This document shows, piece after piece, positions 1 to 7,905 of a stretch of 54,702 nt of DNA. The DNA lies in contig JADFRD010000006.1 of assembly GCA_022561485.1 (NCBI GenBank), positions 1 to 54,702 on the forward strand. The letters run 5' to 3'. Origin of the DNA: Fidelibacterota bacterium (GTDB lineage: Bacteria > Fidelibacterota > Marinisomatia > Marinisomatales > TCS55). A model generated the notes under the pieces. It saw only the letters and a list, made by a program, of their open reading frames with translations. It was not told the DNA's origin and did no database searches. Positions within the stretch are counted from its first letter, which is position 1. Each line of letters starts with the position of its first letter. A program made the position numbers and the translations under genes.

Positions 1-211
1 CATTTTCTAAAATACGAGAACATTCATTCCAGACAAGATTAAGATTATTAATATAATCTTCGTACGAATCATCAAACCCTATTTGATTTCCATTTCCATA
101 ATCTTTGAGTTGCCAATATGGTGGTGATGTAATAATAAGATGGATCGAATTATCTGGAATCAAATCCATTTTCCTTGAATCACCAATAATAATTTTGTGG
201 TTTGTTTTCAT
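1..211 (-). CDS. DNA methyltransferase, N-terminal fragment (window edge)
   Basis: Reading the minus strand from the ATG at 211 gives a 70-residue open frame that runs off the window without a stop. It begins MKTNHKIIIGDSRKM and carries TSPPYW at about residues 33-38. That is the catalytic motif IV (S/D-PP-Y/W) of beta-class amino-methyltransferases that modify N4-cytosine or N6-adenine; the preceding IIIGDS and DLIPDNSIHLI resemble the usual start of this family, in which catalytic motif IV precedes the SAM-binding motif. The target sequence and any partner restriction enzyme lie outside the window. It could belong to a restriction-modification system or be an orphan. The family call is firm and the biological role is unknown. 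Confidence 0.8.
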   Translation of the reverse strand, partial: MKTNHKIIIGDSRKMDLIPDNSIHLIITSPPYWQLKDYGNGNQIGFDDSYEDYINNLNLVWNECSRILEN

Positions 212-576
212 ACCAATAAGTTAGTTATTTTTCTGGAATTCCTGTTCAATCATAAAAAGGACTTTTGCGGATAGTCAAGTCTTGGAACAACAAAATATTT
301 AGCTTGATTGAGCGAGGACTCCCGTCCTCGTGAGATCGACATAAGAATTGACCGTTGATATGTGCCGGATTAGCTATTAACATTGGGTTTCAGACCAAAT
401 ATGTTAGAAAGTTCTGCCCCTTCCGTAGTTGCGTTTAACAATAAAGTCTTTTCTAAAATTAACTTTGCGGAAGTGATGTTTATCCGTCTGCCGGCGGAAA
501 CTTCCGCAAAGATTATTATTCACTAAAATTTATTTCACCGTCAGCGTTAAATAAACCCTTGGAAGGTGGTTTGTTT
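212..576. other. Intergenic region with two inverted repeats
   Basis: No credible gene is visible here. The stretch holds a REP-like hairpin (306-334) and a second inverted repeat with 12-bp perfect arms, CTTTGCGGAAGT at 463-474 and ACTTCCGCAAAG at 500-511, around a 25-base GC-richer loop. The second lies 65 bases beyond the pepC stop and could act as a transcription barrier, but it has no clear T-tract on the minus strand. Confidence 0.5.
306..334. repeat. REP-like palindrome, GATTGAG family, copy 1
   Basis: The unit starts with GATTGAG and ends with GAG. Inside it, CGAGGAC (313-319) and GTCCTCG (324-330) form a perfect 7-bp stem around a 4-base loop. A second 29-base unit of the same design lies at 46364-46392, with a different stem sequence that is again perfectly paired. 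Confidence 0.55.
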
Positions 577-1917
577 TTATTTTGCCAAAGCGCCCATGGG
601 ATCCCAAGGCGGAAGTATGACAGGTTCTTTTTGGTACACAGAAAATTCGTCTTTGGTGATATAATCTTTATGAACCACCACTTCGTAAGTATATTCATCA
701 AACCAGGAATCAGTCATAATATCGTAACCTTTGTCCCCGCGCTTGTCCCCCCAACTGTTTTCAACCCGCCATTTCCTAGGTAAACCCTTGCGGTCCAGGT
801 CAACACCGGTAAACAGCATAGCGTGTGTCATTTGGCTGTCGCCATATTCCAAGCGATCCCCTTTTGTCATGGGAAAATCAGTACTGTAAAATAATTCGTA
901 ATCGAAAATGTCCATGTCCATCACGCCCAGATTGCGGTGAAAATGCTTTCCCACATCACACCCGAACCATACCGGATCATCATCTTTTATGGATGAAGCT
1001 GCTGCTTCTTTCAACCGCTTTGACGGTAAGTTTAGATAAAGAATGATTTCACCTTCCACTACATTTCCTAAATAATCTATCGTGTAGACTTCATTAAACG
1101 TTTTATCTGACATGGGACAATGAATCAAACACACATAATTCTTGAGGTTTAACCCGACATGATCTTCGAAAAATTTCTTCGGTGTTACATTCTCAAAGCG
1201 ATGAAACTTTTTATCTTTATCGCGTACCTGCCAGTCAAATTTTTCCGGCGGTGTTCCCAGACAGATGGTTAACATTTGATATACAGTGCGCAGCATATCA
1301 TCTTTCATTGATCTGAGTTCCTTGATATCAGCACCTTTTTTATGAATGTTGCGCAGATCTTTTGCAAACCCCCGGAGCTTACGTGTAATCATTCGATTCA
1401 TGCGCATAGACTGGCTGGATTGGTAACTTTCCGGCATTTCAGATTGGGGAACCACTCCATATTTTTCGATTAAATTGGTAAACATATGCCACTGTCCTCC
1501 ATCCTGAACAGGATCGGAAAGCAAATGCATAATTAATCTGCTGTCTCTGGGCTCATCTGCCGTTTTGATAATACTCTCAAGGAAGTAGTTGGATTTTTCC
1601 ATTTTATCCCAGAAAATGAAATAATTCTGGCTGAACTCAAACTTTTTCAGGTTGTATTTCCGTCCCAGGTAAATCCGAAAAAGATTCAGTCCCGCAAATC
1701 CCCAGCAGCGGCCGCTTGATTTTTGGTTGGTCACTTTCATTTGTCCTGAAACCATTTCAGAAAACGTATGATCAATTTTGCGAAATGCTTCCCAATCCAT
1801 CGCCAGGTCCATTATATCCCCCCGGACCGCAGCGTTTCGGGCCAGGCGAACCTGGGGGTTCTCGTTAGCAGATTTGCGATAGGATTTAAGGTCTTTACGT
1901 AAAATATATGAACTCAT
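577..1917 (-). CDS. pepC: Aminopeptidase C (bleomycin hydrolase family, C1B)
   Basis: A cytosolic papain-fold aminopeptidase of 446 residues, the usual length for PepC/bleomycin hydrolase. The catalytic triad is visible: Cys71 in NQKSSGRCWGFAG, His365 in MTHAMLFTG and Asn387 in ENSWGD. The protein ends in WDPMGALAK, matching the family's C-terminal tail, which in homologues reaches into the active site and enforces exopeptidase action. No signal peptide is present. The ATG at 1917 has a good ribosome site (AGGAGAAG) 7-8 bases upstream. A 162-bp MITE sits 34 bp upstream of the start codon, so the promoter or a link to the upstream gene may have been altered. Its job is probably to trim peptides for amino-acid recycling. 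Confidence 0.95.
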   Translation of the reverse strand: MSSYILRKDLKSYRKSANENPQVRLARNAAVRGDIMDLAMDWEAFRKIDHTFSEMVSGQMKVTNQKSSGRCWGFAGLNLFRIYLGRKYNLKKFEFSQNYFIFWDKMEKSNYFLESIIKTADEPRDSRLIMHLLSDPVQDGGQWHMFTNLIEKYGVVPQSEMPESYQSSQSMRMNRMITRKLRGFAKDLRNIHKKGADIKELRSMKDDMLRTVYQMLTICLGTPPEKFDWQVRDKDKKFHRFENVTPKKFFEDHVGLNLKNYVCLIHCPMSDKTFNEVYTIDYLGNVVEGEIILYLNLPSKRLKEAAASSIKDDDPVWFGCDVGKHFHRNLGVMDMDIFDYELFYSTDFPMTKGDRLEYGDSQMTHAMLFTGVDLDRKGLPRKWRVENSWGDKRGDKGYDIMTDSWFDEYTYEVVVHKDYITKDEFSVYQKEPVILPPWDPMGALAK

Positions 1918-1951
1918 TTCTTTCTTCTCCTATTTATGATTTTATATGATT

Positions 1952-2113
1952 AGAGGGCTTTGCAAAACCTATTGCACAAATTAAAAAGTCTAAAATTCGC
2001 CTGCTTTTCGTTAGAAAACTTGTCCATAGCCCCGCTATTGACTACGTTTCCTGCCTTAATCAGGCAAATTTTACATCTTTTTTCTTCACACATCAGGTTT
2101 TACAAAGCCCTCT
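1952..2113. mobile_element. 162-bp fold-back MITE, copy 1
   Basis: A non-coding element with terminal inverted repeats (left AGAGGGCTTTGCAAAACCT, right the same with one change). It is flanked by ATT at 1949-1951 and ATT at 2114-2116, a 3-bp target duplication. Subterminal segments (TAAAATTCGCCTG and CAGGCAAATTTTA) also pair, and the centre holds ATAGC-CCC-GCTAT, so the whole element can fold back on itself. Copies of identical length lie at 18519-18680 (same orientation) and 24634-24795 (inverted). No matching transposase is in the window. The right end overlaps the 3' end of the DJ-1-like gene. Confidence 0.85.
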
Positions 2114-2659
2114 ATTAAATAGTATACTCTTATTTATTTCCTCTACTTTCTTTGATCCAAATAAAGCAGCGACAAGTTCAAAGGCAAACTCCATGGCAGA
2201 ACCGCAGGCCTGCCCGGTGATAATATTACCATCAACAGCCACCCGTGTTCCCTGATAATCTGCGGAAATGATTTTCTGGGCGGATGATGGGTGTGACGTC
2301 ACATTTTTTCCTGAAATGACACCGGCCTTTTCCAATACAATGGGAGCGGCGCACACGGCTGCAATAATATTTCCTTTTTCTACCGTTTGTTGGATTGCCT
2401 TTAATACAAATGCATTTTCGGAAAGGTTTGGAGCTCCCGGGACACCTCCGGGCAGGGCAATCATATCCCAGCCTTTGTTCACTTCATCTTCTATGACACT
2501 ATCAGCTATAATAGATATTCCGTGGGAACCTGTTACGTTACGTTTTCCCAAACCAACCGTTGTGACTTCTGCTCCGGCCCGCCGCAAAACATCAATGATA
2601 GTCACGGCTTCAATTTCTTCAAACCCTTCCGCCAAAGGGACAAGAACACGTTTAGACAT
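2093..2659 (-). CDS. DJ-1/PfpI (ThiJ) family protein with a MITE-derived C-terminus
   Basis: A 188-residue class I glutamine-amidotransferase-like protein. Residues typical of the DJ-1/YajL clade are visible: Glu17 in EGFEEIEAV, the nucleophile-elbow Cys103 in AAVCAAP, and His123 in VTSHPSS. Family members include chaperones and glyoxalase- or deglycase-like enzymes, so the substrate cannot be named. The ATG at 2659 lies inside the end of the upstream SDR gene (8-bp overlap), which suggests translational coupling. The last residues (RGLCKT) and the TGA are encoded by the terminal repeat of the adjacent MITE. Removing the element and one ATT copy gives a predicted ancestral end of NHIKS-stop. 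The catalytic fold is complete, so function is probably kept. Confidence 0.88.
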   Translation of the reverse strand: MSKRVLVPLAEGFEEIEAVTIIDVLRRAGAEVTTVGLGKRNVTGSHGISIIADSVIEDEVNKGWDMIALPGGVPGAPNLSENAFVLKAIQQTVEKGNIIAAVCAAPIVLEKAGVISGKNVTSHPSSAQKIISADYQGTRVAVDGNIITGQACGSAMEFAFELVAALFGSKKVEEINKSILFNRGLCKT

Positions 2660-3311
2660 GGATCATTTCCCCCGTTCGATCACTGTTTACTACATCAATG
2701 ATCGTTTCAGCAATTGTTCCCGGAGATGTCCATGCGGAAAAATCAGCGTCCGCCATAGATGCCCGGTTTTGGAGTGTATCAATAATGGTTGGTACGATTG
2801 CGTTGCACGTTACCCCATTTTCTTTTCCTTCCAGTGCAATAGTTTTTGTCAGAGCCATCACAGCGGCTTTACTTACGGTATACGGCCCGGCAGCGGCCAT
2901 ACCGTTTTCTGCCGCCACAGAGCCAAAATTGATTATCCGGCCAAACCCGGATTTTTTCATGTGGGGAAGTATCGTGACACAGCAATTCAAAGCCGTTTGG
3001 AAGTTAAGATTGAACATGTGTGACCAATCGTCTGGCAACGTATCTTCAATGGATTTTCCCATGGCAAAGCCGCCCACAATATTAATCCATACATTTATTT
3101 CGCCTTTGCGATCCTGCACAATTTTGACAACGCGTTGGACATCTTCCAGCATCGTCAAATCTGTTTCCAAGGTCACGAAGGAGTCGTTGATCTCTGTGAT
3201 TTTTTGAGAGGAACCATAATGGAGACCGAACACGTTTTCTTGTCTTTCAACTAAAGAGTCAACAAGAGCCTTGCCCACATTTCCCCTGGCCCCGGTTACG
3301 ACCCAGTTCAT
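2652..3311 (-). CDS. Short-chain dehydrogenase/reductase (SDR)
   Basis: A Rossmann-fold NAD(P)-dependent oxidoreductase. Counting from the ATG at 3311, TGARGNVG at residues 6-13 is the nucleotide-binding turn, NIVGG replaces the NNAG motif, and Ser131, Tyr144 and Lys148 (YTVSK) form the catalytic set. The substrate is not predictable. An alternative TTG start at 3356 adds 15 residues and overlaps the upstream plsC; it has a GGA six bases upstream. I prefer the ATG because SDRs normally start just before the first beta strand, but neither start has a strong ribosome site. It is packed with plsC upstream and the DJ-1-like gene downstream, probably one transcript. Confidence 0.85.
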   Translation of the reverse strand: MNWVVTGARGNVGKALVDSLVERQENVFGLHYGSSQKITEINDSFVTLETDLTMLEDVQRVVKIVQDRKGEINVWINIVGGFAMGKSIEDTLPDDWSHMFNLNFQTALNCCVTILPHMKKSGFGRIINFGSVAAENGMAAAGPYTVSKAAVMALTKTIALEGKENGVTCNAIVPTIIDTLQNRASMADADFSAWTSPGTIAETIIDVVNSDRTGEMIHV

Positions 3312-3333
3312 TGCTTTAGAATTATCATTCAGG

Positions 3334-4041
3334 TTACCGATTGAGAAGTCCTTCAATTCGATTCCGCACCATTTCTCTCAATGAATCTAAATCCATATCG
3401 TTATATTGATCCTTGGGGATTAACTCACCAAACCTCAATGTCAAAATACCGGGGTTTAACTTCCAGTCGGTTTTTTTCTTCGCCTTGTACGCACCTATTA
3501 AAGCGACGGGAACAATCGTGACGCCGGTGTTCAATGCAATATGAAACGGACCTTTTTTAAATGGTCCCATTTTTCCTGAAAGAGTTCGAGTTCCTTCGGG
3601 AGATATGATAAATGAAATGCCATTACGAATCGCTTCTTCTGCATGATCAAGACTATGTATTGCTTGATCAAGTTTTTTTCTTTGGATAGGAATTGCACCA
3701 TGCCTTCGGGCTAACATTCCCCAAATGGGATATGAAAATTGATAGTTGGCGCCCACCGCCGTGATATAATGCTTAACCGCTCCTCCCAGCATAAAGGGAT
3801 CGATCAATGATTCATGATTGAATAAATATAAATAGGGCTGGTGTTGTTTATCCGGAGCCTTACCCTCCACCCTTAACCATTGTCCGCAGCCCAATAAAAT
3901 TAACCTGGAGATAATCTTTACCACTGGATATAAATTTATTGGTTTAATAATGTATGTAAGTAAAATATAAATTAACGCACTAAAAAAAAATGTAATCAAC
4001 GCCAATGGCCAAAGAATTAAAGATATGATTGTTTTAACCAT
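3334..4041 (-). CDS. plsC: 1-acyl-sn-glycerol-3-phosphate acyltransferase (PlsC family)
   Basis: A 235-residue membrane-bound acyltransferase that would add the second acyl chain in phosphatidic acid synthesis. Two hydrophobic stretches occupy about residues 4-32. The catalytic NHX4D motif is NHESLID at 75-81 (His76, Asp81) and the acceptor-phosphate motif is EGTR at 149-152. It overlaps the end of mutY by 8 bp and is followed by the SDR gene, so mutY-plsC-SDR-DJ-1 look co-transcribed. Related acyltransferases use other acceptors such as lysophospholipids or ornithine lipids, so the exact acceptor is inferred. Confidence 0.88.
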   Translation of the reverse strand: MVKTIISLILWPLALITFFFSALIYILLTYIIKPINLYPVVKIISRLILLGCGQWLRVEGKAPDKQHQPYLYLFNHESLIDPFMLGGAVKHYITAVGANYQFSYPIWGMLARRHGAIPIQRKKLDQAIHSLDHAEEAIRNGISFIISPEGTRTLSGKMGPFKKGPFHIALNTGVTIVPVALIGAYKAKKKTDWKLNPGILTLRFGELIPKDQYNDMDLDSLREMVRNRIEGLLNR

Positions 4042-5113
4042 TCCGTCTCATTTCATTCATTAGTGAAAAAATCTTATGATTTGCTTTTGGAAAAGCAAAA
4101 TTATCTATTTGTGAAAGTTTGATCCATTGATGCTTCTGCTGTGTTGTTACCAGTGAGCCATTTTTGGCCGTGCAGTGAAACGATGTCATGTTGATGGAAA
4201 AATGGCTGTATACGTGTTTAAAACTCCCGATTTGGTTTTCAATATCCACATTTAATCCACATTCCTCTCGTATTTCTCTTTCCAATGCTTTGGTTTTGTT
4301 TTCCCCATTTTTGATCTTTCCTCCGGGAAATTCCCACAATCCCCCCAAGTGCTTTTTATTTTCCCTGAGCATAATTAGAAATTTGTCGTTTTTCCATATA
4401 ATACCTGTGACAACATCGTATTCGGGTGTTTTCTTTTTGGTTAATATTTTCGGATATGTTTCCGGGTTGCCTGTGGCAACTGCACCGCAAAATTCAGTTA
4501 TTGGACATTCATGGCAATGGGCCTGATTGGGCCGGCAAACTATACTCCCTAAATCCATCAGTGCTTCATTTATATCTCCTGCATGACCGTATTTCATCCA
4601 TTTTAGTATATGATTATGAATAATTTTTCTATTGTGTGGAGACACTTTCTTTTTTCTCAATACTCTGGACAACACCCTAATAATATTTCCATCCAGAGCA
4701 GGAAGATTTTGTCCGGAGGAGATGGATAAAACAGCTGAGGATATGTAATCACCAACTCCGGGTAATTTTTTAAAATCCCCCATTAAATCAGGTATTTTTC
4801 CATCATGATCATTCGCAATATTATTTACAGCCTTATGAAAATTTCTACAGCGATTGTAGTAACCCAAACCTTCCCACAATTTTAAAAGATCACTTTCTTT
4901 TGCTTGCATTACATCAGTAAAAGTTGGATATTTTTTGATCCACTGTTTATAGTAAGGGATAACCGTTTCCACTTGTGTCTGCTGCAGCATAACTTCAGAC
5001 AGCCATATTTTGTAAGGATCTTTGGTCTGTCGCCACGGGATATCGCGTTTATTTATTTTATACCATCTCAAAAGCGATTGAACCATATTATTTGTATTAT
5101 ACAAGTGACTCAT
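4034..5113 (-). CDS. mutY: A/G-specific adenine DNA glycosylase
   Basis: Removes adenine mispaired with 8-oxoguanine. The 359 residues show the full MutY plan: a helix-hairpin-helix core with catalytic Glu40 (SEVMLQQTQV) and Asp141 (LPALDGNIIRVL), a 4Fe-4S cluster C193-X6-C200-X2-C203-X5-C209, and a C-terminal NUDIX-like domain that recognises 8-oxoG. Its NUDIX box (GGKIKNGE...REIREECG) keeps the catalytic pattern, which is more intact than in many MutY proteins. The start overlaps the end of marR by 17 bp, and a palindrome matching the MarR operator spans the junction (5092-5104). Confidence 0.95.
   Translation of the reverse strand: MSHLYNTNNMVQSLLRWYKINKRDIPWRQTKDPYKIWLSEVMLQQTQVETVIPYYKQWIKKYPTFTDVMQAKESDLLKLWEGLGYYNRCRNFHKAVNNIANDHDGKIPDLMGDFKKLPGVGDYISSAVLSISSGQNLPALDGNIIRVLSRVLRKKKVSPHNRKIIHNHILKWMKYGHAGDINEALMDLGSIVCRPNQAHCHECPITEFCGAVATGNPETYPKILTKKKTPEYDVVTGIIWKNDKFLIMLRENKKHLGGLWEFPGGKIKNGENKTKALEREIREECGLNVDIENQIGSFKHVYSHFSINMTSFHCTAKNGSLVTTQQKHQWIKLSQIDNFAFPKANHKIFSLMNEMRRNG
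5092..5104. promoter_or_regulatory. Second MarR-like box at the marR/mutY junction
   Basis: TTGTAT-T-ATACAA is a perfect 13-bp palindrome that shares its outer arms with the large operator at 5533-5558. It covers the last codons of marR and sits just downstream of the mutY start codon. A regulator bound here could modulate mutY separately. Because it lies in coding sequence and is short, chance is a real alternative. Confidence 0.35.
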
Positions 5114-5531
5114 TCTTCAATAGCATTTTAGACAGGGACCAGTGAAATGCAGAAAGGATTTCCTTCACTTCGTCCCTATCCTCTGTAGGAACAGCATTAT
5201 TAACCTGTATCCCAAGATGGTCTAATTTTTCTTCAATAATTTCTTGGACATGTTCACCTTTGTCTGATAAATGGAGCAAGTTAATGCGTTTATCCTGTTC
5301 ATCTTTTGTTTTATACACCCATCCCCGTTTTAGAATAACATCAACGAGTCGCGTCATTGTGCTATTATCAACACCAAGCTGTTGAGCCAAAGATGTCATA
5401 TCAATGCCGTCATCCGGGATACAGGAAATGAGTAAAACTTGCGGAAGAGTTAAATTCCCATCTGTTATTCTGGATCTGAATAATCGCTGGAGGTCAAGGA
5501 GGAATTGTTTTAAAAGTTCGCCGAATTCCAT
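5097..5531 (-). CDS. MarR-family transcriptional regulator
   Basis: A winged-helix regulator of about 144 residues. The recognition region MTSLAQQLGVDNSTMTRLVDVILKRG and the wing KTKDEQDKRINLLHLSDKG match the MarR pattern, including the D-x-R wing tip. I place the start at the ATG at 5531; an in-frame TTG at 5546 would add five residues but lies inside the operator palindrome. The gene is 38 bp beyond csaA and immediately upstream of mutY. The perfect operator over its own start predicts autorepression. The ligand is unknown; the mutY neighbour suggests oxidative signals, which is inference only. Confidence 0.88.
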   Translation of the reverse strand: MEFGELLKQFLLDLQRLFRSRITDGNLTLPQVLLISCIPDDGIDMTSLAQQLGVDNSTMTRLVDVILKRGWVYKTKDEQDKRINLLHLSDKGEHVQEIIEEKLDHLGIQVNNAVPTEDRDEVKEILSAFHWSLSKMLLKNESLV

Positions 5532-5532
5532 A

Positions 5533-5558
5533 ATTGTATAATACAAATATTATACAAT
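5533..5558. promoter_or_regulatory. MarR operator palindrome overlapping a -10 box
   Basis: Perfect 11-bp arms, ATTGTATAATA (5533-5543) and TATTATACAAT (5548-5558), surround the spacer CAAA. Read on the minus strand the palindrome ends one base before the marR ATG and contains TATAAT, a consensus -10 element. Repressor binding would therefore block the promoter directly. No Shine-Dalgarno sequence is present between it and the ATG, so the transcript from this promoter would be nearly leaderless. Confidence 0.75.
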
Positions 5559-5569
5559 ATAAAACAATA

Positions 5570-5899
5570 TCAGCTTATTTTAGATCCATTTGGCATTGGT
5601 TTGTCTAATGCCAATAAAATAATACCATCATCTTTACCATTTGCACCTAAAATAAGGACTTCCGAAACGAAAGGAGCAATTTTCTTTGGTGCAAAATTCA
5701 CGACGGCGATGACTTGTTTATTCATTAGCTCATCTGCTGTGTAATGAGCCATAATCTGTGCGCTAGATTTTCGGATACCAAATCCACCAAAATCAATTTC
5801 AAGCTTATACGCCGGTATGTTGGCCTCCGGAAATTCCTCCGCTTTGATTATGGTACCAATACGTAGTTCTACTTTTTTAAAATCGTCTATTGTTATCAT
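5570..5899 (-). CDS. csaA: CsaA-like tRNA-binding domain protein
   Basis: A 109-residue stand-alone tRNA-binding (EMAP II/Trbp111-like OB-fold) protein. The sequence opens with FKKVELRIGTIIKAEEFPEA and contains KSSAQI and NFAPKKIAPFVSEVLILGA, the family's usual signature. CsaA of Bacillus has been described as a secretion-related chaperone, while the fold itself binds the tRNA elbow. It starts 5 bp after the S9 peptidase stop and is probably translated from the same transcript. The length matches CsaA exactly, so it is not a fragment of MetG or PheT. Confidence 0.88.
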   Translation of the reverse strand: MITIDDFKKVELRIGTIIKAEEFPEANIPAYKLEIDFGGFGIRKSSAQIMAHYTADELMNKQVIAVVNFAPKKIAPFVSEVLILGANGKDDGIILLALDKPMPNGSKIS

Positions 5900-5904
5900 A
5901 ATGG

Positions 5905-7893
5905 CTACTTTAGATATTTATCAAACCACTCAACAATGAATGCTAACCGTGCTTCACGGCGGTCGGGTCGACCATGCCTAGATAAGCCGTGAGGTTCTTC
6001 CGGAAACCGGACGTACTCCACATCACGCTTCAAATATTTCAAAGCCATAAACATTTGATCGCCCTGCTCTATATTACACCGCAGATCAAATTCACTGTGG
6101 ATAATCAGCAGGGGAGTGGTGCATTTTTCAATATAGGTCATGGGGGACCATTTAAGATATGTTTCACGATTCTCCCAAGGGGCGCCTCCGAATTCATGAG
6201 ACATATCCCATCCGATATCAGAATTTCCAAACATGCTGGATAAATCAGAAACGCAACGTTGGGTCACCGCTGCTTTGAAACGATTGGTATGCGTGACAAT
6301 CCAATTGGTCATATAACCACCGTAACTTCCGCCGGTGACGCCTAAGTTATTTTTATTTACATAACCGAGGGATAGTGCATAATCCACTGCGGCCATGAGA
6401 TCCATCATAGCCGGCTCTGCCCATTTCCCCTCGATGGCCTTAGCAAATCTTTCACCATAACCCTGGCTGCCTCTCGGGTTCGTGTACATCACCACATAGC
6501 CGGCCTGCGCCAAGACAAGCATTTCATGGTAAAATGTGCGGCCATACTGACAGCGGGGACCTCCGTGTATGTTTAAAATAAATGGATAGGATTTTTTTGG
6601 ATTAAAATTCGGAGGTTTTACCAGCCAGCCCATAAGCTTTTGTCTGCCATTATAAAATTCCACTTCTTCAGCCGCAGAATAATCCCGATTGTTCACATAA
6701 CGTTTATTTAAACGAGTAATCTGTTTTGTTTCTTCGGTACTTAAGTTGAGCGCATACAATTCATCAGGTGATTCAAGACGTGCGCCGTTGTAAACGAGGA
6801 TTGTCTGATCATTTGCCAATGACCAGGAGCATGCCATAGCATTTTCTTCTGTAATTATTTTGGCTTTACTAGTTCTAATGTCTGTTTTTACAATATGTTG
6901 GTGGCCTTCACTGGATACACCATAATGTATTGAGGTTCCATCGCTACTCCAAATGGGGGAAGTCACCACAAATGAGGGAGTAATATCACCTAATGTTAAC
7001 ATCACTGCCGTACGATCAAGATTTGTTCCTTGCTCTCGATGATTTTTTCCTGTAATACTGACGGTATTCAAAATAAAATTGACCACGCCCCATCCTTTAT
7101 AAGGTTGATCATGACCTATATATGCTATTGTTTTACCGTCCGGGGAATATGAGATACCGCCTTCTTTGGGTCCAGCAGGTGTCTTAACTTTTCTCAATTT
7201 CCCATCATTTATTGACACACGGTAAATATCTTGTTCTTCCGTTCGAAATCGCCAATCCTTCTCCCGAAAGGATATAAATGCAATTTCTTTTCCGTTTGGC
7301 GACCAGCAAGGAAACATATCATCATAGTCGCCAAACACCAATTGCTTTACTGAACCGGTTTTTGCATTGGCTATCCATACATGCGTGTTTTCACTGTCAA
7401 AATAGCCTTGTCCATCCAGACGGTACCAGATTTCCTTGATATGCCTGTAAACAGGTGTTTTCACTTTTCCTTCCTTGTTGACCTTTACCTCTTTTCCTAA
7501 AGGATGGAACAGGAATAGTATCTTTTTACCATCTGGTGACCATTGAATATTACTGACGGTTCCTCCGGGAAGTTTTGTAAGCGAATTGGCTTCGCCGCCA
7601 TCCATAGGCAATAGCCATATTTGGCTGGCGGTTTCCCGTTTACTGATAAAAGCAATTCTTTCCCCATCCGGTGACCATACAGGTGAGAGGTCGTTTCGTT
7701 TCCCAAAGGTTAATTGTTTTTGACCACGGCCATTCGTACCGGTTAAATAAAGATTCGTATAATACGTTTTGTCTTTTTTATCCATCTTTTCAACGGTAAA
7801 ACAGACCAACTTTCCATCCGCACTAACGCTGGGTTCGGACGGGATTTTGAATTTGTACAGGTCATTAATTTGAATCGGAATTTTTTTCGACAT
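5905..7893 (-). CDS. S9 family (prolyl oligopeptidase-type) serine peptidase
   Basis: A 662-residue peptidase of the acylaminoacyl-peptidase/dipeptidyl-peptidase branch. The first 400 residues form a TolB/WD40-like beta-propeller with repeated WSPDG units (about 72, 118, 197, 249). The C-terminal alpha/beta-hydrolase domain has the triad Ser523 (GGSYGG), Asp603 (SEFDLR) and His635 (EEPHG), plus the oxyanion-region NIHGGPR. No signal peptide is seen, so it is likely cytoplasmic. The start has a strong ribosome site (AGGAGG). It hydrolyses peptides small enough to enter the propeller; whether it prefers acylated or proline-containing substrates cannot be read from sequence. Confidence 0.92.
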   Translation of the reverse strand: MSKKIPIQINDLYKFKIPSEPSVSADGKLVCFTVEKMDKKDKTYYTNLYLTGTNGRGQKQLTFGKRNDLSPVWSPDGERIAFISKRETASQIWLLPMDGGEANSLTKLPGGTVSNIQWSPDGKKILFLFHPLGKEVKVNKEGKVKTPVYRHIKEIWYRLDGQGYFDSENTHVWIANAKTGSVKQLVFGDYDDMFPCWSPNGKEIAFISFREKDWRFRTEEQDIYRVSINDGKLRKVKTPAGPKEGGISYSPDGKTIAYIGHDQPYKGWGVVNFILNTVSITGKNHREQGTNLDRTAVMLTLGDITPSFVVTSPIWSSDGTSIHYGVSSEGHQHIVKTDIRTSKAKIITEENAMACSWSLANDQTILVYNGARLESPDELYALNLSTEETKQITRLNKRYVNNRDYSAAEEVEFYNGRQKLMGWLVKPPNFNPKKSYPFILNIHGGPRCQYGRTFYHEMLVLAQAGYVVMYTNPRGSQGYGERFAKAIEGKWAEPAMMDLMAAVDYALSLGYVNKNNLGVTGGSYGGYMTNWIVTHTNRFKAAVTQRCVSDLSSMFGNSDIGWDMSHEFGGAPWENRETYLKWSPMTYIEKCTTPLLIIHSEFDLRCNIEQGDQMFMALKYLKRDVEYVRFPEEPHGLSRHGRPDRREARLAFIVEWFDKYLK

Positions 7894-7905
7894 ATAAATA
7901 ACCTC

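Noticed and set aside
2268-3023. 251-codon plus-strand frame across the DJ-1 and SDR genes
   Set aside because: It is antisense to two well-supported genes and has no ribosome site or motif.
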